Below, piece by piece: positions 23,158 through 31,431 of a DNA stretch of 31,575 bases. Every line of letters starts with the position of its first letter. The first letter of the stretch is position 1. This DNA is from SVMC01 sp045601345 (GTDB lineage: Bacteria; Bacillota; Clostridia; Oscillospirales; Oscillospiraceae), in NCBI GenBank assembly GCA_045601345.1, contig JAZRZL010000056.1, positions 1-31,575 on the forward strand, read 5' to 3'. Under the pieces are notes generated by a model that was not told the DNA's origin, made no database searches, and saw only the letters and a program-made list of their open reading frames with translations. A program made the position numbers and the translations under genes.

Positions 23158-24516
23158 ATGCTAACCAATGCCGAAATCATGCAGACTGTGGATATGCTGG
23201 ATCACCAGAAGCTGGATATCCGCACCATCACCATGGGCATCTCCCTGCGCGACTGTGCAGACCCCGATCCCAAACGCTGTGAAGAAAATATTTATGAAAA
23301 AATCTGCCGCTGCGCGGAAAAGCTGGTACCTACCGGCTGTGCCATCGAAGCGGAACTGGGTATCCCCATAGTCAATAAACGAATTTCCGTTACCCCCATA
23401 GCGCTGGTCGCCGAGAGCTGCCAGTGTGAAAGCTATGTTCCCTTTGCGCAGGCAATGGATCGTGCCGCTGCCAACTGCGGCGTGAACTTCATCGGCGGCT
23501 TCTCCGCACTGGTACACAAAGGCATGACCATCGGGGATGAGCGGCTTCTTGCTTCCATCCCGGAAGCACTGGCTGTCACCAATGCGGTCTGCTCCAGTGT
23601 CAACGTTGCTACCACCCGTGCGGGCATCAATATGGATGCCGTACAGCGCATGGGGCAAATTATCCGTGAAACTGCCCGCCTGACCGCTGACCGCGATGGC
23701 ATCGGCTGTGCCAAGCTGGTTGTGTTTGCCAATGCGGTGGAGGATAACCCCTTTATGGCCGGTGCCTTCCACGGTGTTGGAGAGCCGGAATGCGAGATCA
23801 ACGTCGGCGTTTCCGGCCCCGGCGTGGTGCATCATGCGCTACAGGCGGTTCGGGGCAAGCCCTTTGATGAGGTGGCCGAAACCATCAAGCGCACCGCCTT
23901 CCGTATCACCCGCATCGGTCAGTTGGTCGCACAGGAGGCTGCCAAGCGTCTGGGTGTTCCCTATGGCATTGTAGACCTCTCTCTTGCTCCCACCCCCGCA
24001 GTGGGCGACAGTGTGGCAAGAATTCTGGAGGAAATGGGTCTGGAAACCTGCGGCACCCATGGCACCACGGCAGCACTGGCGCTGCTCAATGATGCCGTCA
24101 AAAAGGGCGGCGTAATGGCCTCGGGTCATGTTGGCGGCCTTTCCGGTGCATTCATCCCCGTATCGGAGGACGAGGGCATGATCGAAGCGGCAAGAGCGGG
24201 AAAGCTGAGTCTGGAAAAGCTCGAAGCGATGACCTGCGTTTGCTCCGTGGGTCTGGACATGATTGCTATCCCCGGCGATACCCCCGCCGAAACCATCTCT
24301 GCCATCATTGCCGATGAAGCTGCCATCGGCATGGTCAATAACAAAACCACGGCTGTCCGCGTGATCCCCGCCCCCGGCAAGACAGTAGGCGATGAGGTCG
24401 CCTTCGGCGGTCTGCTGGGTGCTGCCCCCGTTATGCCGGTGCAGTCGGCCTCCGCTGCTGACTTCATCGCCCGCGGCGGCAGAATCCCCGCACCGCTGCA
24501 CAGCCTGCGGAACTAA
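23158..24516 (+). CDS. UPF0210 (PFL/DUF711) family protein
   Basis: A 452-residue cytoplasmic protein of the DUF711 family; no reaction is established for it. Characteristic stretches are the N-terminal MLTNAEIMQTVDML, the central FHGVGEPECEINVGVSGPG block, and the C-terminal FGGLLGAAPVMPV segment. It is full length and undisrupted. The ATG at 23158 has GAGGAGG at 23146-23152, five bases away, and lies 10 bp after the ACT-domain gene, so the two are translated together. Confidence 0.94.
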   Translation: MLTNAEIMQTVDMLDHQKLDIRTITMGISLRDCADPDPKRCEENIYEKICRCAEKLVPTGCAIEAELGIPIVNKRISVTPIALVAESCQCESYVPFAQAMDRAAANCGVNFIGGFSALVHKGMTIGDERLLASIPEALAVTNAVCSSVNVATTRAGINMDAVQRMGQIIRETARLTADRDGIGCAKLVVFANAVEDNPFMAGAFHGVGEPECEINVGVSGPGVVHHALQAVRGKPFDEVAETIKRTAFRITRIGQLVAQEAAKRLGVPYGIVDLSLAPTPAVGDSVARILEEMGLETCGTHGTTAALALLNDAVKKGGVMASGHVGGLSGAFIPVSEDEGMIEAARAGKLSLEKLEAMTCVCSVGLDMIAIPGDTPAETISAIIADEAAIGMVNNKTTAVRVIPAPGKTVGDEVAFGGLLGAAPVMPVQSASAADFIARGGRIPAPLHSLRN

Positions 24517-24565
24517 GGAAAACTTTGATGGCGCAATCTGAATGCTATCTTTCATGAAAAAGCAC

Positions 24566-24594
24566 TTGACAATGAGAGAAAAAATATATAAGAT
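24566..24594 (+). promoter_or_regulatory. Predicted promoter of the rubrerythrin gene
   Basis: TTGACA (24566-24571), a 17-bp spacer and TAAGAT (24589-24594). Transcription should begin near 24601, giving a leader of about 50 nt. Confidence 0.8.
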
Positions 24595-24601
24595 AAAACT
24601 A

Positions 24602-24616
24602 TGAGAACGATTCTTA
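24602..24616 (+). promoter_or_regulatory. Candidate Fur/PerR-type operator
   Basis: TGAGAACGATTCTTA has a 7-1-7 inverted-repeat form (5 of 7 half-site positions symmetrical) like Fur-family boxes. It covers the predicted start of transcription of rubrerythrin, where a peroxide-responsive repressor such as PerR would be expected to act. The motif is degenerate and the call is tentative. Confidence 0.4.
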
Positions 24617-24652
24617 TTATTCCTCAAAAATTTAAATGAAGGAGATATTTTA

Positions 24653-25297
24653 ATGAAAACTTATAAGTGCAAGGTTTGCGGTGAAGTCTTTACCGTCAAC
24701 GACAACGAAGAAGCTGTATGCCCCAAGTGCTGCCAGTCCGGTGACAAGCTGGAGGTTCTCCAGAACAAGTATGCCGGCACAAAAACCGAGCAGAACCTCG
24801 CCGCTGCTTTCGCAGGTGAGAGTCAGGCCAGAAATAAGTATACCTATTTCGCATCCACTGCCAAAAAGGAAGGCTTTGAGCAGATTTCTGCCATCTTCCT
24901 GAAGACTGCTGACAACGAAAAAGAGCACGCCAAGATGTGGTTCAAGGAACTGAATGGCATCGGCTCTACTGCCGAAAATCTGCTTGCTGCCGCCGAAGGT
25001 GAAAACTTTGAGTGGACCGATATGTACGAAGGCTTTGCCAAGACCGCTGAAGAGGAAGGGTTTGCCGATCTGGCTAAGAAGTTCCGTCTGGTTGCCGCCA
25101 TTGAGAAGGCACATGAGGAGCGCTATCGCGCCCTGCTGCACAATGTAGAGGCTGCCCAAGTCTTTGCAAAGAGCGAAGTCAAGGTTTGGGAATGCCGTAA
25201 CTGCGGCCACATCGTTGTCGGCACCAACGCCCCTGAGATCTGCCCGGTCTGCGCACATCCGCAGTCCTATTTTGAGATTCACGCAGCGAATTATTAA
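24653..25297 (+). CDS. rbr: Rubrerythrin with rubredoxin-like centres at both ends
   Basis: A peroxidase that detoxifies hydrogen peroxide in anaerobes using a di-iron site fed by rubredoxin-type iron. The 214-residue protein has an N-terminal rubredoxin-like knuckle with Cys6, Cys9, Cys23, Cys26 (CKVCG, CPKC), a ferritin-like domain (about 42-168) with iron ligands in GESQARNKY (Glu55), DNEKEHAK (Glu91, His92), and IEKAHEERY (Glu151, His154), and a C-terminal rubredoxin domain with Cys181, Cys184, Cys197, Cys200. Classical rubrerythrin has only the C-terminal centre and reverse rubrerythrin only the N-terminal one; this one has both. GGAG lies eight bases before the ATG. Confidence 0.94.
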   Translation: MKTYKCKVCGEVFTVNDNEEAVCPKCCQSGDKLEVLQNKYAGTKTEQNLAAAFAGESQARNKYTYFASTAKKEGFEQISAIFLKTADNEKEHAKMWFKELNGIGSTAENLLAAAEGENFEWTDMYEGFAKTAEEEGFADLAKKFRLVAAIEKAHEERYRALLHNVEAAQVFAKSEVKVWECRNCGHIVVGTNAPEICPVCAHPQSYFEIHAANY

Positions 25298-25334
25298 TTC
25301 TTTGCGTGTTAACTACCGAAGGGAAATATAGAAT

Positions 25335-25369
25335 CAGCCGCAGTCAGGTGTATTGCCAGACTGCGGCTG
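25335..25369. terminator. Bidirectional hairpin between convergent rbr and nrdR
   Basis: An 11-bp perfect stem, CAGCCGCAGTC (25335-25345) and GACTGCGGCTG (25359-25369), lies between the two convergent genes. Neither side has a good T-run, so it may terminate weakly or protect the mRNA ends. Confidence 0.55.
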
Positions 25370-25397
25370 AAATGGTTTACAGAGCAAAAATTTTAAT

Positions 25398-25853
25398 TTA
25401 CTTTTCCTCCAGCAGCTTATTCAGCTCGGCCATGAAACTGTTGATGTCCTTAAACTGGCGGTAGACAGAGGCGAAGCGGACGTAGGCGACCTCGTCCAGA
25501 GGCTTGAGGCGCTCCATAACCAGTTCGCCGATGTAGGAGGTTTTCACTTCCCGCTCCAAAGAGTTTTGAATGATTTGTTCGATATCAGAAACGGCAGCTT
25601 CCATTGCGGGCAGACTGACCGGGCGCTTTTCGCAGGCGCGCACCATGCCGTTGAGAACCTTATTTCGATCGAAGCTCTGGCGGCTGCCATCTTTTTTTAT
25701 CACCACAATGGGGAGACTTTCCACTGTCTCATAGGTGGTAAAGCGCTTTTGGCAGGACAGGCATTCTCTCCTTCGGCGAATGCTGGTGCTATCCTCCGAG
25801 TGGCGGGAGTCGATAACCTTGCTTTCCTGATAGCCGCAATAAGGGCATTTCAT
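25398..25853 (-). CDS. nrdR: Transcriptional repressor NrdR
   Basis: Nucleotide-sensing repressor of ribonucleotide reductase genes. The 151-residue protein has the zinc ribbon with Cys3, Cys6, Cys31 and Cys34, followed by the ATP-cone domain (about 49-139) that senses ATP/dATP. Start MKCPYCG at 25853: GGAGG is 10 bases away, whereas the ATG at 25862 would be only one base from it. It lies 69 bp after the small DUF6514-like gene. Confidence 0.96.
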   Translation of the reverse strand: MKCPYCGYQESKVIDSRHSEDSTSIRRRRECLSCQKRFTTYETVESLPIVVIKKDGSRQSFDRNKVLNGMVRACEKRPVSLPAMEAAVSDIEQIIQNSLEREVKTSYIGELVMERLKPLDEVAYVRFASVYRQFKDINSFMAELNKLLEEK

Positions 25854-25922
25854 GGGGAACATACCTCCCTTTTGTTATATTTATTCTATTATACCAAGAA
25901 TTTGAAAATATGTCCAGTACAA

Positions 25923-26219
25923 TTATGCTTGTGCCAGCAGACAATCCATGACTTCATGCAGACAGGCAGGTGTAACCGCGCCATCGGACAGATGGCGGAG
26001 AATGGTCAAAATACGGCTGCCCATTGGGGTCACACCCCGAATTCTTCCGATGTCAGGCTTGCGGTTATGCGGGGTATAGAGCAGAATCTCCACACCGTAG
26101 ATTTCCAGAGAACCGCCGTCAAAAAGAACATCATCGGTAAGCAGATAATATTCCAACCGCAGCTGATCGCCGGATGTCGTTTCCACCGGGACACAGCTAT
26201 AGAGCATTCTTCGACTCAT
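25923..26219 (-). CDS. Small DUF6514-like protein
   Basis: A 98-residue protein of unknown function. The ATG at 26217-26219 (MSRRMLYSC) has GGAGG seven bases upstream. The N-terminal half looks like beta strands (LRLEYYLLTDD, YGVEILLYTP) and the C-terminal part is an alpha-helical segment ending HEVMDCLL, the arrangement of DUF6514-type proteins in Clostridia; my recognition of that family is moderate. It is followed by nrdR and is divergent from prsW. Confidence 0.7.
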   Translation of the reverse strand: MSRRMLYSCVPVETTSGDQLRLEYYLLTDDVLFDGGSLEIYGVEILLYTPHNRKPDIGRIRGVTPMGSRILTILRHLSDGAVTPACLHEVMDCLLAQA

Positions 26220-26304
26220 GCCATCACCTCCTTTCTCTAAACCATGTCGTATGCCCATTAGAGCACAGCACGGATAGAAAAGAAAGAGGAAAATATCGCA
26301 TAAT

Positions 26305-26323
26305 TCGACATTGAATTTGTCGA
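26305..26323. promoter_or_regulatory. TCGACA-7-TGTCGA palindrome resembling paired Spo0A boxes
   Basis: A perfect 6-bp inverted repeat with a 7-base spacer in the 257-bp divergent intergenic region. The left arm, read on the minus strand, continues to TGTCGAA, a match to the Spo0A box core; the right arm reads TGTCGAT. It could be an operator for the small DUF6514-like gene, prsW, or both. Confidence 0.4.
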
Positions 26324-26339
26324 TTTTTAGGGAAAATGC

Positions 26340-26381
26340 GGATGCGTTACCACATTTTGTGTGGAGTATAATTTTGCATCC
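26340..26381. other. Nested hairpin in the divergent intergenic region
   Basis: GGATGC (26340-26345) pairs with GCATCC (26376-26381), enclosing CCACA/TGTGG (26350-26354 with 26360-26364). It is symmetrical, so it could form in a transcript of either strand; no T-run follows. Confidence 0.4.
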
Positions 26382-26425
26382 ACAGGAGAAGGTCGAACCG
26401 GGGCGAATGATTTTTTTTGGAGGCT

Positions 26426-26454
26426 TTGCTTTTTTTGTCGGAATGATATATAAT
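26426..26454 (+). promoter_or_regulatory. Predicted promoter of prsW
   Basis: A perfect -10 TATAAT (26449-26454) is preceded at 17 bp by a weak -35, TTGCTT. Transcription would start only about 16 bases before the prsW ATG. Confidence 0.5.
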
Positions 26455-26476
26455 AGCTGAGAAAGGAATGGTGCAT

Positions 26477-27190
26477 ATGTCGAGGCTTCTTTCTGTGGCG
26501 TTGCTGCCTGCGCTGGTGCTGCTCTCTTATATCTACCGTCTGGACACAATTGAAAAAGAGCCGTGGCAGCTTTTGCTTAGGTTATTTTTCTTAGGCTGCC
26601 TGTGCGCACTGCCGGCCTCTGTGCTGGAATGGGCGGGGGCGCGAATGATTGCGCGGGTGCGCGATCCGTTAAACTATCTCATGCTGAATGCCTTTGCGAT
26701 CGTTGCAGTTGCTGAAGAGGGCTGCAAATATGTGGCACTCTCAACAACATGGAAGAATCCTTCCTTTGATTATCGGTACGATGCGATTGTCTATGCTGTG
26801 TGCGTGTCGCTGGGCTTTGGCGCACTGGAAAATGTGCTTTATGTGACGCGCTACGGCTTTGCCACCGGCATTTTCCGTGCCTTCACCTCGGTACCGGGGC
26901 ATTGCTTCTTTGGCGTATATATGGGCTACTGGTTCGGAAACGCAAAATATGCCGAGTTTTATAGCCTTGGAAGCCTCAGATGGCAGCGGCTTTTGGCACT
27001 TCTTGTGCCGGTGATTCTTCACGGTTTTTACGATTTTTGTTGCTTTATGAGTGGCAATCTCCTGTTTGTTTTGCTATTCTACGGGTTTTTGATTGTATTT
27101 TTTATGGCTGCAATCCGTTGTGTCCGCAAAGCCTCGGCCTGTGATGTGCCGGTGCGTTTGCATACAATGGATAAGAAAGGATTTCTATGA
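26477..27190 (+). CDS. prsW: PrsW-family intramembrane metalloprotease
   Basis: A polytopic membrane protease; in Bacillus subtilis PrsW cuts an anti-sigma factor at site 1. The 237-residue protein has about seven hydrophobic segments and the family motifs: EEGCKY with the double Glu, FGALEN, GHCFFGVYMGYWFG with His, and HGFYDF with the last conserved His. The ATG at 26477 is chosen because GAAAGGA is nine bases away; the in-frame ATG at 26468 abuts that site. It overlaps the next gene by ATGA. No anti-sigma factor or sigma factor gene is in the window, so the substrate is unknown. Confidence 0.92.
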   Translation: MSRLLSVALLPALVLLSYIYRLDTIEKEPWQLLLRLFFLGCLCALPASVLEWAGARMIARVRDPLNYLMLNAFAIVAVAEEGCKYVALSTTWKNPSFDYRYDAIVYAVCVSLGFGALENVLYVTRYGFATGIFRAFTSVPGHCFFGVYMGYWFGNAKYAEFYSLGSLRWQRLLALLVPVILHGFYDFCCFMSGNLLFVLLFYGFLIVFFMAAIRCVRKASACDVPVRLHTMDKKGFL

Positions 27191-28323
27191 ACGATCGAGA
27201 GGTTTCTGAGCTTCGGCGGCATCTGCGCCCGGAGCGGCACAGTATTTCCGCTGTTTACGGCTGCTATGTCACAGGAAGCGGCGAGCAGAGAGAACGTTTT
27301 CAATTCTCTATGGGGGAGCTGAGTCAGGATGAACAGGAGAATTATCTGAATCTCCTGAAAAAGACCCTGTCCGGCTCCATGAACCGCAGTCTTACCGATG
27401 TAGTGTTTTCTACAAAGCAGGTGGCGGATTCTGACGAGCATCGGCTTTTGATGCGTCTGCGGGATTCTGAGCTGAAGGATGAGGCGGCAAGAGGAGAGCT
27501 GTTCGATAAAATTTCGGCAACTGTCCGCATGGAGGACAATTACCTGATTCTCTGCGCCTGTGACCGCTATGATGTTCCCCGCAGAGCGAAGGATGATTTT
27601 ACGCTGGAGGACAGCGAAGAGGTCTTTACATATTATCTGTGCTGCATCTGCCCGGTGAAGCAGGGAAAGACCCGCCTGAACCACGACCCCGAGCTTGGCG
27701 GCTTCCGCTTCCAGCCGGGACTTTGGAGCGCGGCAGCACCGCAACTGGGCTTTGTGTTCCCGGCCTTTGACGGCAGACGGAGTAATATCTACAGTGCGCT
27801 CTATTATTGCCGCGACCAGAAGGATTGCTATGCCGAGCTTGTGGAGCAGCTTTTCCATACGACCGCGCCCATGCCCGTTTTGGAGCAGCGGCAGACCTTT
27901 GCCTCCCTCCTGAGCCATACGCTGGAGGAGGAATGCAGCCTGTCTCTGGTGCAGACCGTGCAGGAGCAGTTGGGAGACCTGATGGAGGCGCACCGCCAGA
28001 GTAAAGAGCCGGAACCGCTGACCATGTCTGCCCGACAGGTCGAAAGCCTTCTCAAGTCCTGCGGTGTATCAGAATCGCATTCAGAGAAATTTGCAAAGGA
28101 ATGTGACGATGCCTTCGGTGAAGGGGCGGTGCTGTCCCCCCGCAATCTGGTGGAGAGCCGGATGCAGCTTCGCACCCCCGATGTGGTCATCAACGTCAGC
28201 GCCGGACGCAGTGACCTCCTCCAGACCCGTACCATCGGCGGTGTCAATTACATCCTCATCTGCGCCGATGAAGGGGTGGAGGTCAACGGCATCGACATCC
28301 GCTTCCCGGAAAAACAGGAATAA
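27187..28323 (+). CDS. DUF4317 family protein
   Basis: A 378-residue, predicted soluble protein of unknown function; the family is common in Clostridia. Diagnostic parts are MNDREVSELRRHLRPERHSI at the N-terminus, SDEHRLLMRLRDS, the EEVFTYYLCCICPVK stretch in the middle, LGFVFPAFDGRRSNIY, and IGGVNYILICADEGVEVNG near the end. The ATG overlaps the prsW stop codon (ATGA), meaning translational coupling and perhaps a shared task. No catalytic motif could be identified. Confidence 0.9.
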   Translation: MNDREVSELRRHLRPERHSISAVYGCYVTGSGEQRERFQFSMGELSQDEQENYLNLLKKTLSGSMNRSLTDVVFSTKQVADSDEHRLLMRLRDSELKDEAARGELFDKISATVRMEDNYLILCACDRYDVPRRAKDDFTLEDSEEVFTYYLCCICPVKQGKTRLNHDPELGGFRFQPGLWSAAAPQLGFVFPAFDGRRSNIYSALYYCRDQKDCYAELVEQLFHTTAPMPVLEQRQTFASLLSHTLEEECSLSLVQTVQEQLGDLMEAHRQSKEPEPLTMSARQVESLLKSCGVSESHSEKFAKECDDAFGEGAVLSPRNLVESRMQLRTPDVVINVSAGRSDLLQTRTIGGVNYILICADEGVEVNGIDIRFPEKQE

Positions 28324-28335
28324 CCCATGCCATGA

Positions 28336-28381
28336 AAAAGCTCGTACAGGAACAGGAAAACTGTCCACTGTACGAGCTTTT
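28336..28381. terminator. Bidirectional terminator between DUF4317 and LRR-SLH genes
   Basis: AAAAGCTCGTACAG (28336-28349) pairs perfectly with CTGTACGAGCTTTT (28368-28381), with a smaller internal stem (CAG/CTG) in the loop. The A/T ends supply a T-run for both convergent transcripts. Confidence 0.88.
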
Positions 28382-28389
28382 GTTACTTA

Positions 28390-31300
28390 TTAAGCTTCCA
28401 GATAGCGCATGATGATGGTGGCGATCTGTGCACGGGTGGCTGTATTCTTGGGGGCAAGCGTGGTCACACCGTTGGACTTGATGCCGGTGATAAGTCCCTC
28501 GGAGACAGCCCAGGTCATGGCATCCCTGGCATAGGTGCCGACCTTTTCTGCATCCGGGAAGTCCAGCGTGCCGGCGACTTCAGGGGGATTCTTATAGCGG
28601 TAGAGAATGGTGGCGATCTGCTCTCTGGTAATCTTATTGTCGGGCTTGAAGGTGCCGTCATTGTAGCCATTGACAATGCCGTTTTCTGCTGCCCAGGCAA
28701 CAGCGTTAGAGAAGTATTTGCCAGTGGGAACATCCGAGAAATCAGCAGGGGCTTCTATAGCAGGTTCACCCGCCACGCGGTAGAGGATGGTCACAAGCTG
28801 TCCTCTCGTCAGGCTGCCGGAGGGGTTAAAGAGCATATCGGAGGTGCCATTCATCAATTCGTTTTCATAGGCATAGGCCACAGCATCCTTGAACCAGTCG
28901 CTGGCCTTGACATCCATGAAGCTGCCGACTACAGGATTGCAGTCATAATAGACTGTGGCATTACAGTCATAGAGTGCATTTTCTCTGTTTTCAATTGCCT
29001 TCCACTGGGTGTGGCTGCCTTCATAGAAAATAGATTTTAAATTTTCACAGCCCCAAAATACGTTATAGCCAAGATAGGAGAGACTTTCGGGGATGTAAAT
29101 CCAGTTCAGGTTTCTGCATTCATCAAATGCCCAGTCAGAAATTATGTTAATCCCATCCGGGAGGGTAACACTTTCCAGGGCAGTGCAGCCCCAAAACGCT
29201 TCATACCCAATGGTTTCAAGATTTTCGGGAAAGTCCACAGAAGTGAGACGTTCACAGAAGGCAAATGTATATTCTTCAATATTGGTAAGTTGATCCGGAA
29301 GGTTGATTGATTCCAGATTGTAGCAGTTATAAAATACACTATAACGCATGGAGGTAAGGCTCTCCGGAAGCGTTACGTCCTCCAGATTATAGCATTCGCA
29401 GAATAAAGCCTGTGGAAGCTCTGTGATTCCCTCCGGGATGGTAATACTTTGGAGAGCTTCACAATGGTAGAAGGCACCTTCACCGATGGAGGTTAGGGTG
29501 GAGGGCAGCGTGACCTTCTTTAAAACATAGCAATAGTTAAAAACATCGGAGCCAAGTACTTTAATGCCTTCGGGAATCACAGCCTCCCGCACACTGGATT
29601 CCGAAAATGCGTAGGAGCCGATCAGTTCAATGGGTTTTCCGTTCAGTTCTGCCGGAATTTCCAGTAAGGAACGTCTACTTCCAGTGTCCGTAAGCGAATT
29701 GATCATTATCTTGCCGCATTTGCCATCTTTGACGTAGTTGAACAGATCATCATAATAGTTGGTGCCAGTAAACGTGACAGGAATTGTCTCAAGGATAGAC
29801 GGCTCATCCCAGTCATTGTAGATAAACATTGCATCCCATTGCTTTTTGGTGCCGGTAAATTCTATGCTGGATAGCGCATTACATCCGCCAAATGCCCAAG
29901 GGTAGATTTCTTTTATGCTGGAGGGAAGGACAAGTGAAGTCAAGCTGGTGCATCCGTAGAACAGACTGCCGTTGATCTGCGTAACGCCAAAGGGAATCTC
30001 CATCTTTGTCAGGCTTTCGCACCAACAGAAGGCTCCCTCTCCCAATGTTTGCACAGAATCGGGAAGCGAAATATTTTGCAGCCCATAGCATGAGGCAAAG
30101 GCATCTGTGCCAATCGCAGTCAGATTGTCAGGAAGAAGCACACGGGCTAGATTGTAGCATTCAGTAAAAGCGGAGGCAGGAATTTTCTGAACGCCCTGCG
30201 GAATGACAATGGAGGTTATCGCGGAATTGTAAAATGCCGCTTCGCCGATGGAAACAACAGAATCCGGCATACTTACAGATTGTAAATTGAAAGCCCCCAT
30301 GAAAGCGACCTCCGCAATTTCCGTGACCGTGGACGGAATTGCATAGCTCCTTGTGGTAGCGCGTGGAGGATACTGGATCAGCTTCGTCATGTCCTTAGAG
30401 AACAGTACGCCGTTTTCGCTGGCAAAGTAGGGGTTCTCACTGCTTACTGTAATTGAGGAAGCCGATGAAAGCGCCTGAATTCCTATATTGGATACATTTG
30501 GGGAGAGTACAAATCGGATGCCGTTTTCACCGTAGTAGCCCAAAAATGCATAATCCCCGATGGATACAACAGAATCCGGGATGTTGACGGAGGTAAGATT
30601 CCAGCAGCCTTCGAATGCGCCCTCTCCGATTGAGACGATATTGTTGGGAATGGAAATTGAGGACAGACCGCAGGAATAGAACATATACGGAGGAATTGCC
30701 GTCATGCCCTTTGGAATCGTCACATTTTGCAGGCTCACGCACTCCTCAAAGATCCACGATCCGCACTCGGTCAGGCTGTCAGGAAGGTTAACGGATGCAA
30801 GGCCGTAGCAATAGCAAAATGCGCTATCTCCAATAGAAACGACACCATCAGGAATTTTGACGGATGTAAGATACCAAGCGTTTCTGAATGCAAAATCGCC
30901 GATTCTTTTCACGCCACTGGGAACGGTGTAGTTCTCAGCCTCCTTGGCAGGCGGATAGTTGAAAAGAGTACGTTTATCCTTTGAAAATACCACGCCATCT
31001 ACAGAGCAGAAGGTTCTGTTGCTGGAGGATACGTGGATATCGTTCAGAGAGGAACCGGAAAAGGCTTCGGGATCCAGCGCTGTGACGCTGGCAGGAATAC
31101 GGATACTTTTCAGGTTTTCACAGCCGGCAAATGCATAAGAACCAATATAGCTGAGATGTTCAGGAAGAATCAGCGTTTCCAGTTGGTAAAATCCGTCAAA
31201 ACACCAGGCAGCCAATGCGGCAACGCGCATACCGTTGACATATTTGGGGACATAGATTTCTGTTGCGTCTGAATACTCATAATAATAGGAGATCGTACAG

Positions 31301-31431
31301 GTGCCATCGCCGTTATCCCAGGCGTAGTATTTGTCGCCATAATAATCTTCGGCAGATGCGGTGCCAGTCATGCCTGCGAATAGCGCAAAGACCAGGCTCA
31401 GAGTGAGAAGAATGCTAAGTAGTTTTTTCAT
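28390..31431 (-). CDS. BspA-type leucine-rich-repeat surface protein with SLH anchor
   Basis: A 1013-residue secreted protein. Signal peptide 1-27 (TGTASA then EDYYG); two arrays of LRR_5 repeats, about 60-550 and 590-830, with the pattern IGxxAFxxCxxLxSIxIP recurring about every 23 residues; between and within them, two BspA-type inserts, NRTFCSVDGVVFSKDKRTLF (139-158) and NPYFASENGVLFSKDMTKLI (333-352). Three SLH repeats (836-1013) carry LTRGQLVTILYR, ITREQIATILYR and ATRAQIATIIMR. BspA-like proteins bind host or extracellular proteins; that role here is inference. The ATG at 31431 (MKKLLS) has GAGG ten bases upstream; the longer frame to 31500 adds no secretion signal. A weak TTGACC-17-TTGTAT promoter lies at 31528-31556 with GCTGT/ACAGC in its spacer. 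Confidence 0.93.
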   Translation of the reverse strand: MKKLLSILLTLSLVFALFAGMTGTASAEDYYGDKYYAWDNGDGTCTISYYYEYSDATEIYVPKYVNGMRVAALAAWCFDGFYQLETLILPEHLSYIGSYAFAGCENLKSIRIPASVTALDPEAFSGSSLNDIHVSSSNRTFCSVDGVVFSKDKRTLFNYPPAKEAENYTVPSGVKRIGDFAFRNAWYLTSVKIPDGVVSIGDSAFCYCYGLASVNLPDSLTECGSWIFEECVSLQNVTIPKGMTAIPPYMFYSCGLSSISIPNNIVSIGEGAFEGCWNLTSVNIPDSVVSIGDYAFLGYYGENGIRFVLSPNVSNIGIQALSSASSITVSSENPYFASENGVLFSKDMTKLIQYPPRATTRSYAIPSTVTEIAEVAFMGAFNLQSVSMPDSVVSIGEAAFYNSAITSIVIPQGVQKIPASAFTECYNLARVLLPDNLTAIGTDAFASCYGLQNISLPDSVQTLGEGAFCWCESLTKMEIPFGVTQINGSLFYGCTSLTSLVLPSSIKEIYPWAFGGCNALSSIEFTGTKKQWDAMFIYNDWDEPSILETIPVTFTGTNYYDDLFNYVKDGKCGKIMINSLTDTGSRRSLLEIPAELNGKPIELIGSYAFSESSVREAVIPEGIKVLGSDVFNYCYVLKKVTLPSTLTSIGEGAFYHCEALQSITIPEGITELPQALFCECYNLEDVTLPESLTSMRYSVFYNCYNLESINLPDQLTNIEEYTFAFCERLTSVDFPENLETIGYEAFWGCTALESVTLPDGINIISDWAFDECRNLNWIYIPESLSYLGYNVFWGCENLKSIFYEGSHTQWKAIENRENALYDCNATVYYDCNPVVGSFMDVKASDWFKDAVAYAYENELMNGTSDMLFNPSGSLTRGQLVTILYRVAGEPAIEAPADFSDVPTGKYFSNAVAWAAENGIVNGYNDGTFKPDNKITREQIATILYRYKNPPEVAGTLDFPDAEKVGTYARDAMTWAVSEGLITGIKSNGVTTLAPKNTATRAQIATIIMRYLEA

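Noticed and set aside
23161..24627. Minus-strand frames (224 and 262 codons) opposite the UPF0210 gene
   Set aside because: They mirror a conserved gene in GC-rich coding DNA and show no protein family features.
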